Shown: positions 1 through 7,256 of the stretch, piece after piece
Layout of the letters: each line of letters opens with the position of its first letter
Numbering within the stretch: the stretch's first letter is position 1
DNA from: DAISJD01 sp036821645
GTDB taxonomy: Bacteria; Pseudomonadota; Alphaproteobacteria; ATCC43930; CGMCC-115725
DNA: 17,839 nt
Assembly: GCA_036821645.1 (NCBI GenBank)
Contig: DAISJD010000057.1
Coordinates: 1-17,839, forward strand
Direction: 5' to 3'
Made by a program: the position numbers and the translations under genes
Notes under the pieces: model-generated
Database searches by the model: none
What the model was told of the DNA's origin: nothing
The model's input: only the letters and a program-made list of their open reading frames with translations

Positions 1-1
1 G

Positions 2-451
2 CTCGTTGCAGAAATCCGACCGACGATCATTCTCGCCCTGGGCGAGGCGGGCGGGCGGGCCGATCTTTCTCTCGAACGGGTAGCGATCAATCTGCAAGAT
101 GCGAGCATTCCCGATAATGACGGGACGCAACCGATCGACCAACCCGTGATCGCGGGCGGTCCCGTCGCCTATTTTACGACACTACCCGCCAAAGCGATCG
201 TGACCACGTTGCGGGACAGGGGATTGCCAGCCTCGCTCTCGCATACGGCGGGCACGTTCGTCTGCAATCATCTCTTCTATCATCTCTGTCATCTGGCCGC
301 GACGACGGACCTCGGTCTCAAAACCGGCTTCTTGCACCTGCCCTACCTGCCGCAACAAGCCGTAGGGCATAAGGGTGCCCCCTCGATGGCCTTAGAGACG
401 ATGATAGAAGGGGTCGTCCAGACTCTGCTGACGACGGCGAGCGTCGGGTGA
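2..451 (+). CDS. pcp: Pyroglutamyl-peptidase I (pyrrolidone-carboxylate peptidase), 5'-truncated by the window
   Basis: Cytosolic cysteine peptidase of family C15 that removes N-terminal pyroglutamate from peptides. The frame is open from the window edge, so the first ~60 residues are missing; 149 codons are visible against ~200-215 for the family. Visible signatures are the LGEAGGR loop, then ERVAIN, whose Glu belongs to the catalytic triad. Next come AGTFVCN, with the nucleophilic Cys codon at 263-265, and FLHLPYLPQ, with the catalytic His codon at 335-337. All three triad positions are present, so the visible part looks functional. The gene converges on the M32 carboxypeptidase on the opposite strand, with a hairpin between them. 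The GTG at 146 is internal and not the start. The family call is secure; the true start lies outside the window. Confidence 0.93.
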   Translation, partial: LVAEIRPTIILALGEAGGRADLSLERVAINLQDASIPDNDGTQPIDQPVIAGGPVAYFTTLPAKAIVTTLRDRGLPASLSHTAGTFVCNHLFYHLCHLAATTDLGLKTGFLHLPYLPQQAVGHKGAPSMALETMIEGVVQTLLTTASVG

Positions 452-474
452 CCGGGCACCGACCGGTCGTGGCC

Positions 475-513
475 GGGGTGGGTCGCGGCGTCAATACCAT
501 GACCCACCCTTTC
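475..513 (+). terminator. Hairpin between convergent pcp and M32 genes, possible terminator
   Basis: A perfect 9-bp inverted repeat has arms 476-484 (GGGTGGGTC) and 501-509 (GACCCACCC). The loop is 16 nt and a short TTTC follows on the plus strand. It begins 24 nt after the pcp stop, between two convergent genes, which fits a terminator. The U-tract is weak, so efficiency is uncertain. A smaller dyad (GACCGG/CCGGTC) lies just upstream. Confidence 0.45.
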
Positions 514-557
514 ACGCCAATTGCAAGCCCCTCTGACGGCGGTGCCCCGCCCTCACC

Positions 558-2048
558 CTAAGCTTCCAAATAACGCCGCCGCAAATGGGCCTTGAACGCC
601 GTCGTCTCAAGACGTGAACCGGTTGCGTCCTTCAAAAGAGTTTCCGCCGAAACGGACGCCGCCCGGCCATGGATATTCTGGCGGAGCCACCCCATCAGCG
701 GTGCGAAATCCCCCCGTTCGAGACCCGGCAGGATCTCCGGATCTTGATCGGTCGCCGCTGCAAACAATTGGGCCGCCGTCATCGCCCCCAGGGTATAGGT
801 CGGGAAATAGCCGAACGATCCCGAATACCAATGGATATCCTGCAAGCAGCCATAGCGATCGTTGGGCGGCGTGATCCCGACCAGGGCCTGCATCCCGTCA
901 TTCCACGCCCCCGGCAGATCGTCCAGACTGAGATCGCCCTCGATCATCGCCTTTTCCAGGCGATAGCGCAGGATGACATGGGCCGGATAGGTTGCTTCGT
1001 CGGCATCAACCCGGATCAGACTGCGTTTGACGCGGGTATTGTACCGATAGAGATTATCCGCTTGATAGGCCGGTCCCGTCCCGCCAAAAGTTTCGGCAAT
1101 CACCGGGGCCGCAAATTCCATGAAGGACCGCGACCGACAGGCCTGCATTTCAATCAGCAGGGATTGGCTTTCATGGAGGCTCATGCCACGCGCATGCCCG
1201 ACCGGTTGACGACGCCAGGCGGCGGGCAGACCGCGTTCATACATGGCATGCCCGGTTTCATGGAGGACCCCCATGAGTGCGCGAGAAAAATTATCTTCTT
1301 CATAGCGGGTCGTGATCCGCACATCGTCGGGCGTGCCGCCGCAGAACGGGTGCAGGCTGACATCGAGACGACCATGCTCGAAATCGAACCCGATCGCCGC
1401 CATCATGCGCAGGCCCAATTGCCGCTGCGCCTCGATCGGAAAGGGGCCTTGCGGCTCCAGCGGGGCGGGCAGGCTTGCCTGATGCTCGATGATCGCAGCG
1501 ATGGTTTCCGGTAGGAATCCGCACAGATCATCGAACAACCGATCGATCTCGGCACTCTTGCCGTCCGGCTCATATTGGTCGAGCAGCGCGTCATAGCGGC
1601 TCACCCCAAATTTTTCCGCCTTGGCCACCGCAATTTCCCGGGTGAGATCCAGAGTCTTTTGCAGGGCCGGTTTCACGGCGGCAAAATCATTGGCAGGGCG
1701 CGCCTCTCGCCAGATCATCTCGCATTCAAGGCTTGCCCGCACATGGGCTTCGACGAGGGAAGCCGGGACCGCCGTCGCATGCAGCCATGCCCGATGCATT
1801 TCGCGCAGATTGGCCCGTTGCCAAGGATCCAGTTCATTTTGGGATTGGGCCCGGTCCAACAACGCACCGAGATCGGGCATCGTCACCATCTCGTGCGCGA
1901 TCCCTTCCAGCGTCGTGATCTGCGCCTGGCGATCGCCGGCCCCGCCTGTCGGCATAACCGTGGCATTATCCCAATAAAGCACCGACATGGCTTCTTTGAC
2001 GGCACCTTGTCGGGCAAACCGTGCTTCCAGATCTTGATAGGCCGTCAT
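558..2048 (-). CDS. Carboxypeptidase Taq-type metallopeptidase, family M32
   Basis: Zinc-dependent, broad-specificity metallocarboxypeptidase, probably cytosolic, that trims C-terminal residues from peptides. The 496-aa length is normal for M32. Residues 263-267 are HETGH (zinc-binding HExxH), and Glu293 lies in the downstream HESQS motif that supplies the third ligand. The family signatures HPF, a DVRITTRY stretch just before the active site and GYFPTYTLGAM near the C-terminus are all visible. I chose the ATG at 2048 because it overlaps the SURF1 stop in an ATGA arrangement and gives the expected MTAYQDLEARF N-terminus. The frame extends 27 codons further upstream, but that part lies inside SURF1. 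The overlap implies translational coupling to SURF1, although no functional link to oxidase assembly is known. Confidence 0.95.
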   Translation of the reverse strand: MTAYQDLEARFARQGAVKEAMSVLYWDNATVMPTGGAGDRQAQITTLEGIAHEMVTMPDLGALLDRAQSQNELDPWQRANLREMHRAWLHATAVPASLVEAHVRASLECEMIWREARPANDFAAVKPALQKTLDLTREIAVAKAEKFGVSRYDALLDQYEPDGKSAEIDRLFDDLCGFLPETIAAIIEHQASLPAPLEPQGPFPIEAQRQLGLRMMAAIGFDFEHGRLDVSLHPFCGGTPDDVRITTRYEEDNFSRALMGVLHETGHAMYERGLPAAWRRQPVGHARGMSLHESQSLLIEMQACRSRSFMEFAAPVIAETFGGTGPAYQADNLYRYNTRVKRSLIRVDADEATYPAHVILRYRLEKAMIEGDLSLDDLPGAWNDGMQALVGITPPNDRYGCLQDIHWYSGSFGYFPTYTLGAMTAAQLFAAATDQDPEILPGLERGDFAPLMGWLRQNIHGRAASVSAETLLKDATGSRLETTAFKAHLRRRYLEA

Positions 2049-2779
2049 CTGTTGGATTCCTCCGATCCTGGTTTGCGGTAATGATAGATGAAATAAATCA
2101 CAAGCAAGGTCAGTGCCGTCAGAAACCATGTGATCGCATATTGCAAATGATCATTGGGCAGCGCGATTCTGGTTTGTCCCCCGATCGGAAAGCGGGCCGG
2201 GGTGGCCGCGATATCCGCCTCGATGAAATAGGGCATGACCTGATCGACGGCCTTGGTTTCTGCCATCGCGGCAATATTGACATAGAACCAAAAATTGGAT
2301 CCGGGTCTGTTTTTCGGGATGATCCACCCGGTCGGCGGCGCGTCGAGGCGCAGGATGCCGGTCACGGTCACGGTACCCGTGGTCTGTCCTTCTTCACGGG
2401 TTTTCGGGTCTTTATTGTCGAACGGAACCCACCCCCGGTTAATCAGCAAGTGGCGACCATCTTCAAGGCGAAGGGGTGTCACGATTTGGAAACCGGAAAA
2501 TCCCCGCGCATCATAAGCCCCGATATAGAGTTCCTTATCATGCTCGAACACCCCCGCGACCCGCACCCGATGAAAATCGAGGGGCTTTGCCGCCTCTAGC
2601 GTGTCAGGGGCCGGAACTGGGGCCGCGACCAAGGCGGCATTGCGGCTCTCGATCAGGGCGTTTTTCCACACCATCCGCTCGACCTGCCAAAAGCCGAGCC
2701 CAATCATCACCAAAACGGCCGGAACGGTGAAGAGCGTCGGCCATAAGGTAAATCGAAAAGAGCGTTTGATCGACCGCAT
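2045..2779 (-). CDS. SURF1 family cytochrome c oxidase assembly protein
   Basis: Inner-membrane protein that helps deliver or insert heme a into subunit I of aa3-type oxidases. The 244-aa product has the SURF1 plan. One membrane helix lies at about residues 10-32 and ends in the GFWQVERM signature. A periplasmic domain follows, containing LYIGAYDARGFSGFQ and LLINRGWVP. A second helix near the C-terminus is preceded by PNDHLQYAITWF. I chose the ATG at 2779 because a GGAGG Shine-Dalgarno lies 11 nt upstream. The longer frame starts with a GTG at 2797 that abuts this same Shine-Dalgarno, so it is unlikely. The gene follows the coxC terminator, so it probably needs its own promoter in 2780-2861; no canonical one is clear there. 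The stop overlaps the M32 start. Confidence 0.93.
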   Translation of the reverse strand: MRSIKRSFRFTLWPTLFTVPAVLVMIGLGFWQVERMVWKNALIESRNAALVAAPVPAPDTLEAAKPLDFHRVRVAGVFEHDKELYIGAYDARGFSGFQIVTPLRLEDGRHLLINRGWVPFDNKDPKTREEGQTTGTVTVTGILRLDAPPTGWIIPKNRPGSNFWFYVNIAAMAETKAVDQVMPYFIEADIAATPARFPIGGQTRIALPNDHLQYAITWFLTALTLLVIYFIYHYRKPGSEESNR

Positions 2780-2861
2780 GTGCGTTAGTGCCTCCACCCG
2801 TGAGCCGCGTCGGCGGCATGACCCGGGCCTATCCTAAGGCCGGGGGTCAAGTCTCGAAAAC

Positions 2862-2899
2862 AAAAAACGGGGCTGGGCAGACAAGCCGCCACAGCCCCG
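2862..2899 (-). terminator. Rho-independent terminator after coxC
   Basis: Read on the minus strand, CGGGGCTG and CAGCCCCG (plus-strand arms 2892-2899 and 2868-2875) form a perfect 8-bp GC-rich stem. The loop is 16 nt and a run of six U (2862-2867) follows immediately. It begins 25 nt downstream of the coxC stop. This is the clearest terminator in the window; it closes the coxB-to-coxC unit and separates it from SURF1-M32. Confidence 0.85.
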
Positions 2900-2924
2900 A
2901 TTACCCTTAGGTCAACCGGTTTTG

Positions 2925-3752
2925 TTATTCGCCGACAACCGCGTCGGAGAACCCGCCACCCCAGCAATAAACGCAGACATAGAGGAACAACCAGACCACG
3001 TCGACGAAATGCCAATACCAGGCGGCAGCTTCGAAACCGAAATGATGATCGGGCTTGAAATGTCCCTTATAGGCCCGCAGCCAGCAAACCGCGAGGAAGG
3101 TCGTGCCGACCATCACATGGAAACCATGGAAACCGGTCGCCATGAAGAAGGTCGCCCCATAGATATTTCCGCTGAACGAAAAGGCGGCTTCGCCATATTC
3201 GATCGCCTGGAAAAACGTAAAGGACAGGCCCAACAACACGGTAAGCCCAAGCCCGCGCAGCATCCCCTTGCGATCGCCCTCGATCAACGCGTGATGGGCC
3301 CAAGTGACCGTGGTGCCTGAAAGCAACAGAATCAAGGTATTGAGCAGCGGCAGATGGAACGGATCGAAGACATGGATGCCCTTCGGCGGCCAAACCCCAC
3401 CCGTCGCTGCGCGCGGATAAATCGAGGTATCGAGAAAGGCCCAGAAAAACGCGACGAAGAACATCACTTCAGAGGCGATGAACAAAATCATGCCGTAACG
3501 CAGGCCGATTTGAACGATCGGCGTGTGATGGCCTTGGAACGTGGCTTCCTTCACCACATCCCGCCACCAAGAAAACATGCAAAACAGCAACAACAGGATA
3601 CCGGCAATCGCCACATACCATCCTGCATGATGCATCCCCATGACCGTTCCACCGGTCAAGAGACCCGCCGCAAGCGAGGTGATAAGGGGCCACGGGCTTG
3701 GATCGACCAGATGATACTGGTGGCCGCGATGGCCGTGATGGGATTCGCTCAT
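2925..3752 (-). CDS. coxC: Cytochrome c oxidase subunit III
   Basis: Third core subunit of the aa3-type oxidase (ctaE in other naming). It carries no redox metal but stabilises the proton-uptake side of subunit I. The 275-aa length and seven predicted membrane helices match the bacterial seven-helix form. Recognisable signatures are the N-terminal HQYHLVDPSPWPL, GVWPPKGI, a HGFHVMVGTTFL helix and WYWHFVDVVWLFLY near the C-terminus. The start at 3752 is preceded by an AAGAGAGAG-type ribosome-binding site and lies 15 nt after the ctaG stop, so the two are co-transcribed. A strong terminator follows. No anomalies are seen. Confidence 0.98.
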   Translation of the reverse strand: MSESHHGHRGHQYHLVDPSPWPLITSLAAGLLTGGTVMGMHHAGWYVAIAGILLLLFCMFSWWRDVVKEATFQGHHTPIVQIGLRYGMILFIASEVMFFVAFFWAFLDTSIYPRAATGGVWPPKGIHVFDPFHLPLLNTLILLLSGTTVTWAHHALIEGDRKGMLRGLGLTVLLGLSFTFFQAIEYGEAAFSFSGNIYGATFFMATGFHGFHVMVGTTFLAVCWLRAYKGHFKPDHHFGFEAAAWYWHFVDVVWLFLYVCVYCWGGGFSDAVVGE

Positions 3753-3767
3753 CGGGAAGACTCTCTC

Positions 3768-4388
3768 TTAGCGACGGTTGGAAACTGAAGCGGATGCGCC
3801 ACCATCCGACCCGGACGGCTGATCTGGACGCAGATCCGCCGTCTGTTTCGGTTGATTTTTGGCACGGAAAAACGTGTAGGACAGGGTGATCTCATCGATG
3901 CTGCGGGTGTTTTTATCATCGAACATCGCAGGATCGACAAAAAAACTGACCGGCATTTCGACGCTCTCGCCCGGATCGAGAGTTTGCTCGGTAAAACAAA
4001 AACAGGCAATTTTATTGAAATAGGCCCCAACGATTTGAGGCGTGACGTTATAGGTCGCCGTTCCGGTTATTCTGTCTTTGGTTTTGTTCGTCGCGCGATA
4101 GCTCACCAACGTTTCTTCACCCGGATGAACGCGAACCGATTTTTCGACGGGCTGAAATGACCACGCCAGTTCGGGGGCGATATCGGCGTTGAACCGGACG
4201 GTAACCCAACGATCCGTGACGGCACCCGGCGCCGCTTGCGCCCGATGCGTCGTCCCGGCAAACCCGGTCGCCTCGCAAAAAATCTTATAAAGGGGTACTG
4301 AGGCATAGGCGAGACCGCCCATGCCGACCGCCACCGCGATCAGCATGGCCATGACCCGACCATTATGACGCTGCATTCCCGGCCGCAT
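3768..4388 (-). CDS. ctaG: Cytochrome c oxidase assembly protein CtaG/Cox11
   Basis: Membrane-anchored periplasmic copper chaperone that delivers copper to the CuB site of subunit I. The 206-aa product has one helix at about residues 11-32, then VPLYKIFCEATGF with the conserved Cys38. An immunoglobulin-like domain follows, carrying the copper motif CFCF (Cys129, Cys131). The C-terminal tail (about residue 178 onward) is polar and poorly conserved. I took the ATG at 4388 as start. It shares one base with the stop of the upstream small gene (TGATG). A GTG at 4391, one codon earlier, is equally possible; the difference is one residue. The gene lies in the cox cluster between the small coxF-position gene and coxC. 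Confidence 0.96.
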   Translation of the reverse strand: MRPGMQRHNGRVMAMLIAVAVGMGGLAYASVPLYKIFCEATGFAGTTHRAQAAPGAVTDRWVTVRFNADIAPELAWSFQPVEKSVRVHPGEETLVSYRATNKTKDRITGTATYNVTPQIVGAYFNKIACFCFTEQTLDPGESVEMPVSFFVDPAMFDDKNTRSIDEITLSYTFFRAKNQPKQTADLRPDQPSGSDGGASASVSNRR

Positions 4389-4513
4389 CACGGTTTCATA
4401 CTCATCTTGACGATGGTAATGGCATAAATGAGGGCGACAAAACCAACCAACAGCAGCAAGACAACGAGGTTGCGGCTTTTGCGGCGACGGTCGATTTCTT
4501 TACGATCTGACAT
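4388..4513 (-). CDS. Small single-helix membrane protein in the coxF position of the cox operon
   Basis: A 41-residue protein. It begins MSDRKEIDRRRKSRN, a strongly positive stretch, followed by a single hydrophobic helix at about residues 16-35 and a short tail ending KMSMKP. The charge pattern predicts the N-terminus in the cytoplasm. Its start lies 14 nt inside the end of ctaB and its stop overlaps the ctaG start by one base, so it is embedded in the operon and translationally coupled on both sides. Alphaproteobacterial cox operons often carry a short gene here, named coxF in some genomes; its function is not established. A role in oxidase assembly is inferred from position. A ribosome-binding site is not obvious. 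Confidence 0.82.
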   Translation of the reverse strand: MSDRKEIDRRRKSRNLVVLLLLVGFVALIYAITIVKMSMKP

Positions 4514-5435
4514 TTTCTGACAACCAAAACCCGCCGGTCGCACGATCGAGGATCAATAGCGCAAACAAGAGGAAAAGATAGAGGATGGAAAAACCAAACA
4601 TTTGCTTTGCCGAACGGTCGGTTTCATCAAACCAGACCCGCACCGCCGCTGCCGTGAAAAGGCCGGATAAAATCACCGATGCAGCCAGATAAACCGGGCC
4701 CGCAAGACCAATCAATGCCGGTCCAACCGCAAACGGCCAAAGAACCAGCGTATAGAGCAACATCTGTTTCTTGGTTTCGCGGGCACCATGGACCACGGGC
4801 ATCATCGGAACCCCGGCATTGGCGTAATCGCCGGACCGAAACAAAGACAGGGCCCAAAAATGCGGCGGGGTCCATAAGAAGATCAACCCAAACAACAGCA
4901 ACGATGGCAGGCCGATATCACCGGTCACGGCACTCCACCCGATCACGGGGGGCAAGGCGCCGGACGCCCCACCGATCACAATGTTTTGCGGCGTCCTCCG
5001 CTTGAGCCACATCGTATAGACGAAAACATAAAAACCAATGGTCACAGCCAACAGGGCCGCCGCCACCGGATTGACGGCAAGGCCCATCAAAATAATCGAA
5101 GCCGCGCTTAAAAAAACACCAAAGCTCAAGGCCTCGTCAGGATGAACGCGACCGGCGGGGATCGGTCGATCGATCGTGCGTTTCATCACCGCATCAATAT
5201 CGCGGTCATACCACATGTTGATGGCCCCGGAAGCCCCGGCACCGACGGCGATACACAGAATAGCCACCGCAGCAAGCAGCGGATGCAAATGACCGGGGGC
5301 CAACCAAAGCCCGACAAAGCCGGTAAACACGACAAGCGACATGACGCGTGGCTTCAACAAGGCCCAATAATCGCTTGCCAGCGCCTCATTGAATTCCGGA
5401 CGATCCCCTAACTCTGCCTGGGTTACATCACTCAC
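4500..5435 (-). CDS. ctaB: Protoheme IX farnesyltransferase (heme O synthase)
   Basis: Integral membrane prenyltransferase that adds a farnesyl group to protoheme to make heme O, the precursor of the heme a used by subunit I. The 311-aa polytopic protein has the UbiA-family pattern. The first Asp-rich motif is at residues 73-81 (N73, D77, D81 in NMWYDRDID). Conserved KPRVMSLVVFTG lies near the N-terminus, and the second loop contains DYANAGVPMMPVVHG. The start must be the GTG at 5435, since an in-frame stop lies shortly upstream and no ATG precedes residue 32. The 123-nt gap from coxA holds an unusual hairpin element. The gene end overlaps the next small gene by 14 nt. Confidence 0.96.
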   Translation of the reverse strand: MSDVTQAELGDRPEFNEALASDYWALLKPRVMSLVVFTGFVGLWLAPGHLHPLLAAVAILCIAVGAGASGAINMWYDRDIDAVMKRTIDRPIPAGRVHPDEALSFGVFLSAASIILMGLAVNPVAAALLAVTIGFYVFVYTMWLKRRTPQNIVIGGASGALPPVIGWSAVTGDIGLPSLLLFGLIFLWTPPHFWALSLFRSGDYANAGVPMMPVVHGARETKKQMLLYTLVLWPFAVGPALIGLAGPVYLAASVILSGLFTAAAVRVWFDETDRSAKQMFGFSILYLFLLFALLILDRATGGFWLSENVRS

Positions 5436-5504
5436 AGTCGCAATACCCGTTCATCTTTTGCAAAAAACGGCAAGGTGCCGCCGAAAACCCAAATAAACCA
5501 ACCC

Positions 5505-5549
5505 GGATCAAGACCTGTCGGTTCAGATGTTGATCCAAACCGACAGGTC
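5505..5549 (-). promoter_or_regulatory. Intercistronic RNA element with two competing stems between coxA and ctaB
   Basis: A perfect 12-bp inverted repeat has arms 5512-5523 and 5538-5549 and a 14-nt loop. It begins 10 nt after the coxA stop. Inside its loop, 5530-5536 is a perfect 7-nt complement to 5505-5511, which lies directly outside the stem. The two pairings cross, so in the minus-strand RNA they form either alternative hairpins or a strained pseudoknot. No U-run follows, so it is not a standard terminator. A role in mRNA processing, 3'-end protection of coxA or partial termination is inference. Confidence 0.6.
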
Positions 5550-5558
5550 GAGGCTCGG

Positions 5559-7163
5559 TTAATGCGCGGCTTCGTCGCCGATAACCGGCAGTTCATCGAA
5601 CGTATGGAATGGCGGCGGCGAACTCACCGTCCATTCGAGGGTGGTTGCCCCCGGACCCCACGGATTATCCGCCACCTTCGCCCCATGGCGCAGGGTGTGA
5701 TAGACGATCCAAATGAAGAACAGGAAGGATGCATAGGCGATGATCGCACCCACCGTGCACACCATATTCCAACCATTGAACTCATCGGGATAGTCCGCAT
5801 ACCGACGCGGCATCCCGGCAAGGCCAAGGAAATGCATCGGGAAGAACGCCAAGTTGACGCCGATGAAGGTGGTCCAGAAATGCACTTGGCCTGCCCACTC
5901 GGGATATTGGCGACCGGACATTTTGCCGAGCCAATAGTAGAACCCGGCGAAAATCGCAAAAACGGCACCAAGGCTCAGCACATAGTGGAAATGGCCGATC
6001 ACATAATAGGTATTGTGCAAGGCCACATCGACACCGGCATTCGACAGGACCACACCGGTGACCCCACCGACCGTGAAGAGGAAGATGAACCCAACCGCAA
6101 ACAACATGGGGGTCTTGAACTCGATGGAACCGCCCCACATCGTGGCAATCCACGAGAAGATCTTAATCCCGGTCGGAACCGCGATCACCATCGTGGCGGC
6201 GGTGAAATAGGCCCGGGTATCCGGTTCCAAACCGACCGTGTACATATGGTGCGCCCACACCACGAAACCGACGACGCCAATCGCAACCATGGCATAGGCC
6301 ATGCCGAGATAGCCGAAGATGGGCTTGCGCGAGAAAGTCGAGATGATGTGACTGATCATGCCGAAACCCGGCAGGATCATGATGTACACTTCAGGATGAC
6401 CAAAGAACCAGAAAAGATGCAGGAACAGGACCGGATCGCCACCGCCATCGGGTTCGAAGAACGTGGTCCCGAAATTGCGGTCCGTCAGCAGCATGGTGAT
6501 GGCACCGCCCAACACCGGCAACGACAACAACAGAAGGAACGCCGTCACAAGCACCGACCAAGCGAACAGCGGCATCTTATGCATCGTCATGCCAGGGGCG
6601 CGCATGTTGAAAATGGTCGTGATGAAGTTGATCGCACCCAAAATGGACGACGCCCCGCCGAGATGCAGCGAGAAAATCGCCATATCGACTGCAGGGCCCG
6701 GATGGAATTTTGCATTGGAAAGCGGCGGATACGCCGTCCAACCGATCCCAGCACCGCCCCCGATCACCGATGATCCGAGCAGCAAGAGGAAGGCCGGAAC
6801 CAACAACCAGAAACTGATGTTGTTGAGACGCGGAAACGCCATATCCGGCGCCCCGATCATCAAAGGCACAAACCAATTGCCGAACCCGCCGATCACAGCC
6901 GGCATAACCACGAAGAACACCATGATCAAACCATGGGCCGTCGTAATCACATTGTAGAGCTGGTGATTTTCGCCAAAGAGCGGCGACCCTGAATGCGCCA
7001 AATTAAGGCGCATCAAAACCGAGAAGCCGCCACCGATTACGGCGGCGATCACCGAAAAAATCAGATAAAGCGTACCAATGTCCTTATGATTGGTGGACAT
7101 TAGCCAACGCTGTACAAAGCCTGGATGGCCGTGCTCGTCATGAGCCGTGCTTGCATGCGCCAT
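5559..7163 (-). CDS. coxA: Cytochrome c oxidase subunit I, aa3-type
   Basis: Catalytic core of the terminal oxidase (ctaD): binds heme a and the heme a3-CuB centre, reduces O2 to water and pumps protons. The 534-aa protein has twelve helices and all expected ligands. His77 and His393 serve heme a, His391 serves heme a3, and CuB is held by His256, His305 and His306, with Tyr260 available for the His-Tyr cross-link. Proton-channel residues are present: Glu258 in GHPEVY, Asp107 in GAPDMAFPR for the D channel, and Lys334 for the K channel. This places it in the A1 class of heme-copper oxidases. I chose the ATG at 7163, which has GAAGG upstream and gives the MAHASTAHDEHGHPG N-terminus. The frame's 22-codon extension has no support. 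Hairpins lie on both sides. Confidence 0.98.
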   Translation of the reverse strand: MAHASTAHDEHGHPGFVQRWLMSTNHKDIGTLYLIFSVIAAVIGGGFSVLMRLNLAHSGSPLFGENHQLYNVITTAHGLIMVFFVVMPAVIGGFGNWFVPLMIGAPDMAFPRLNNISFWLLVPAFLLLLGSSVIGGGAGIGWTAYPPLSNAKFHPGPAVDMAIFSLHLGGASSILGAINFITTIFNMRAPGMTMHKMPLFAWSVLVTAFLLLLSLPVLGGAITMLLTDRNFGTTFFEPDGGGDPVLFLHLFWFFGHPEVYIMILPGFGMISHIISTFSRKPIFGYLGMAYAMVAIGVVGFVVWAHHMYTVGLEPDTRAYFTAATMVIAVPTGIKIFSWIATMWGGSIEFKTPMLFAVGFIFLFTVGGVTGVVLSNAGVDVALHNTYYVIGHFHYVLSLGAVFAIFAGFYYWLGKMSGRQYPEWAGQVHFWTTFIGVNLAFFPMHFLGLAGMPRRYADYPDEFNGWNMVCTVGAIIAYASFLFFIWIVYHTLRHGAKVADNPWGPGATTLEWTVSSPPPFHTFDELPVIGDEAAH

Positions 7164-7204
7164 TTGCTTGCCCTTCGGTGCGTCGTCTAGACATCGACTT
7201 ACGA

Positions 7205-7245
7205 ATAAAACCCGGCTCCATCCCATCAACCGACGGGATGGAGCC
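7205..7245 (-). terminator. Terminator-like hairpin inside the operon, between coxB and coxA
   Basis: On the minus strand a perfect 11-bp stem (plus-strand arms 7235-7245 and 7214-7224, GGCTCCATCCC with its complement) has a 10-nt loop and is followed by GGGTTTTATT. It starts 11 nt after the coxB stop, and the coxA start is about 50 nt beyond it. The structure resembles an intrinsic terminator with a short, interrupted U-tract. Partial termination or a processing/stability role is therefore more likely than a complete stop. Confidence 0.6.
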
Positions 7246-7256
7246 TACTGAACGCC

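Noticed and set aside
2822..2850. Possible SURF1 promoter (TTGACC at 2845-2850 on the minus strand)
   Set aside because: At 17 bp spacing the -10 would be CCCGGG. TAGGAT and TAGGCC lie too close. The strong upstream terminator means a promoter is likely nearby, but this sequence does not define it.
5505..5549. A classical H-type pseudoknot with both stems fully formed
   Set aside because: One connecting loop would be 0 nt across a 12-bp stem, which is sterically implausible. Alternative hairpins, or partial opening of the long stem, are more likely.
5475..6773. A 432-codon plus-strand frame opposite coxA
   Set aside because: Low-complexity His/Arg/Glu composition is typical of the complement of membrane-protein codons, and coxA is certain.
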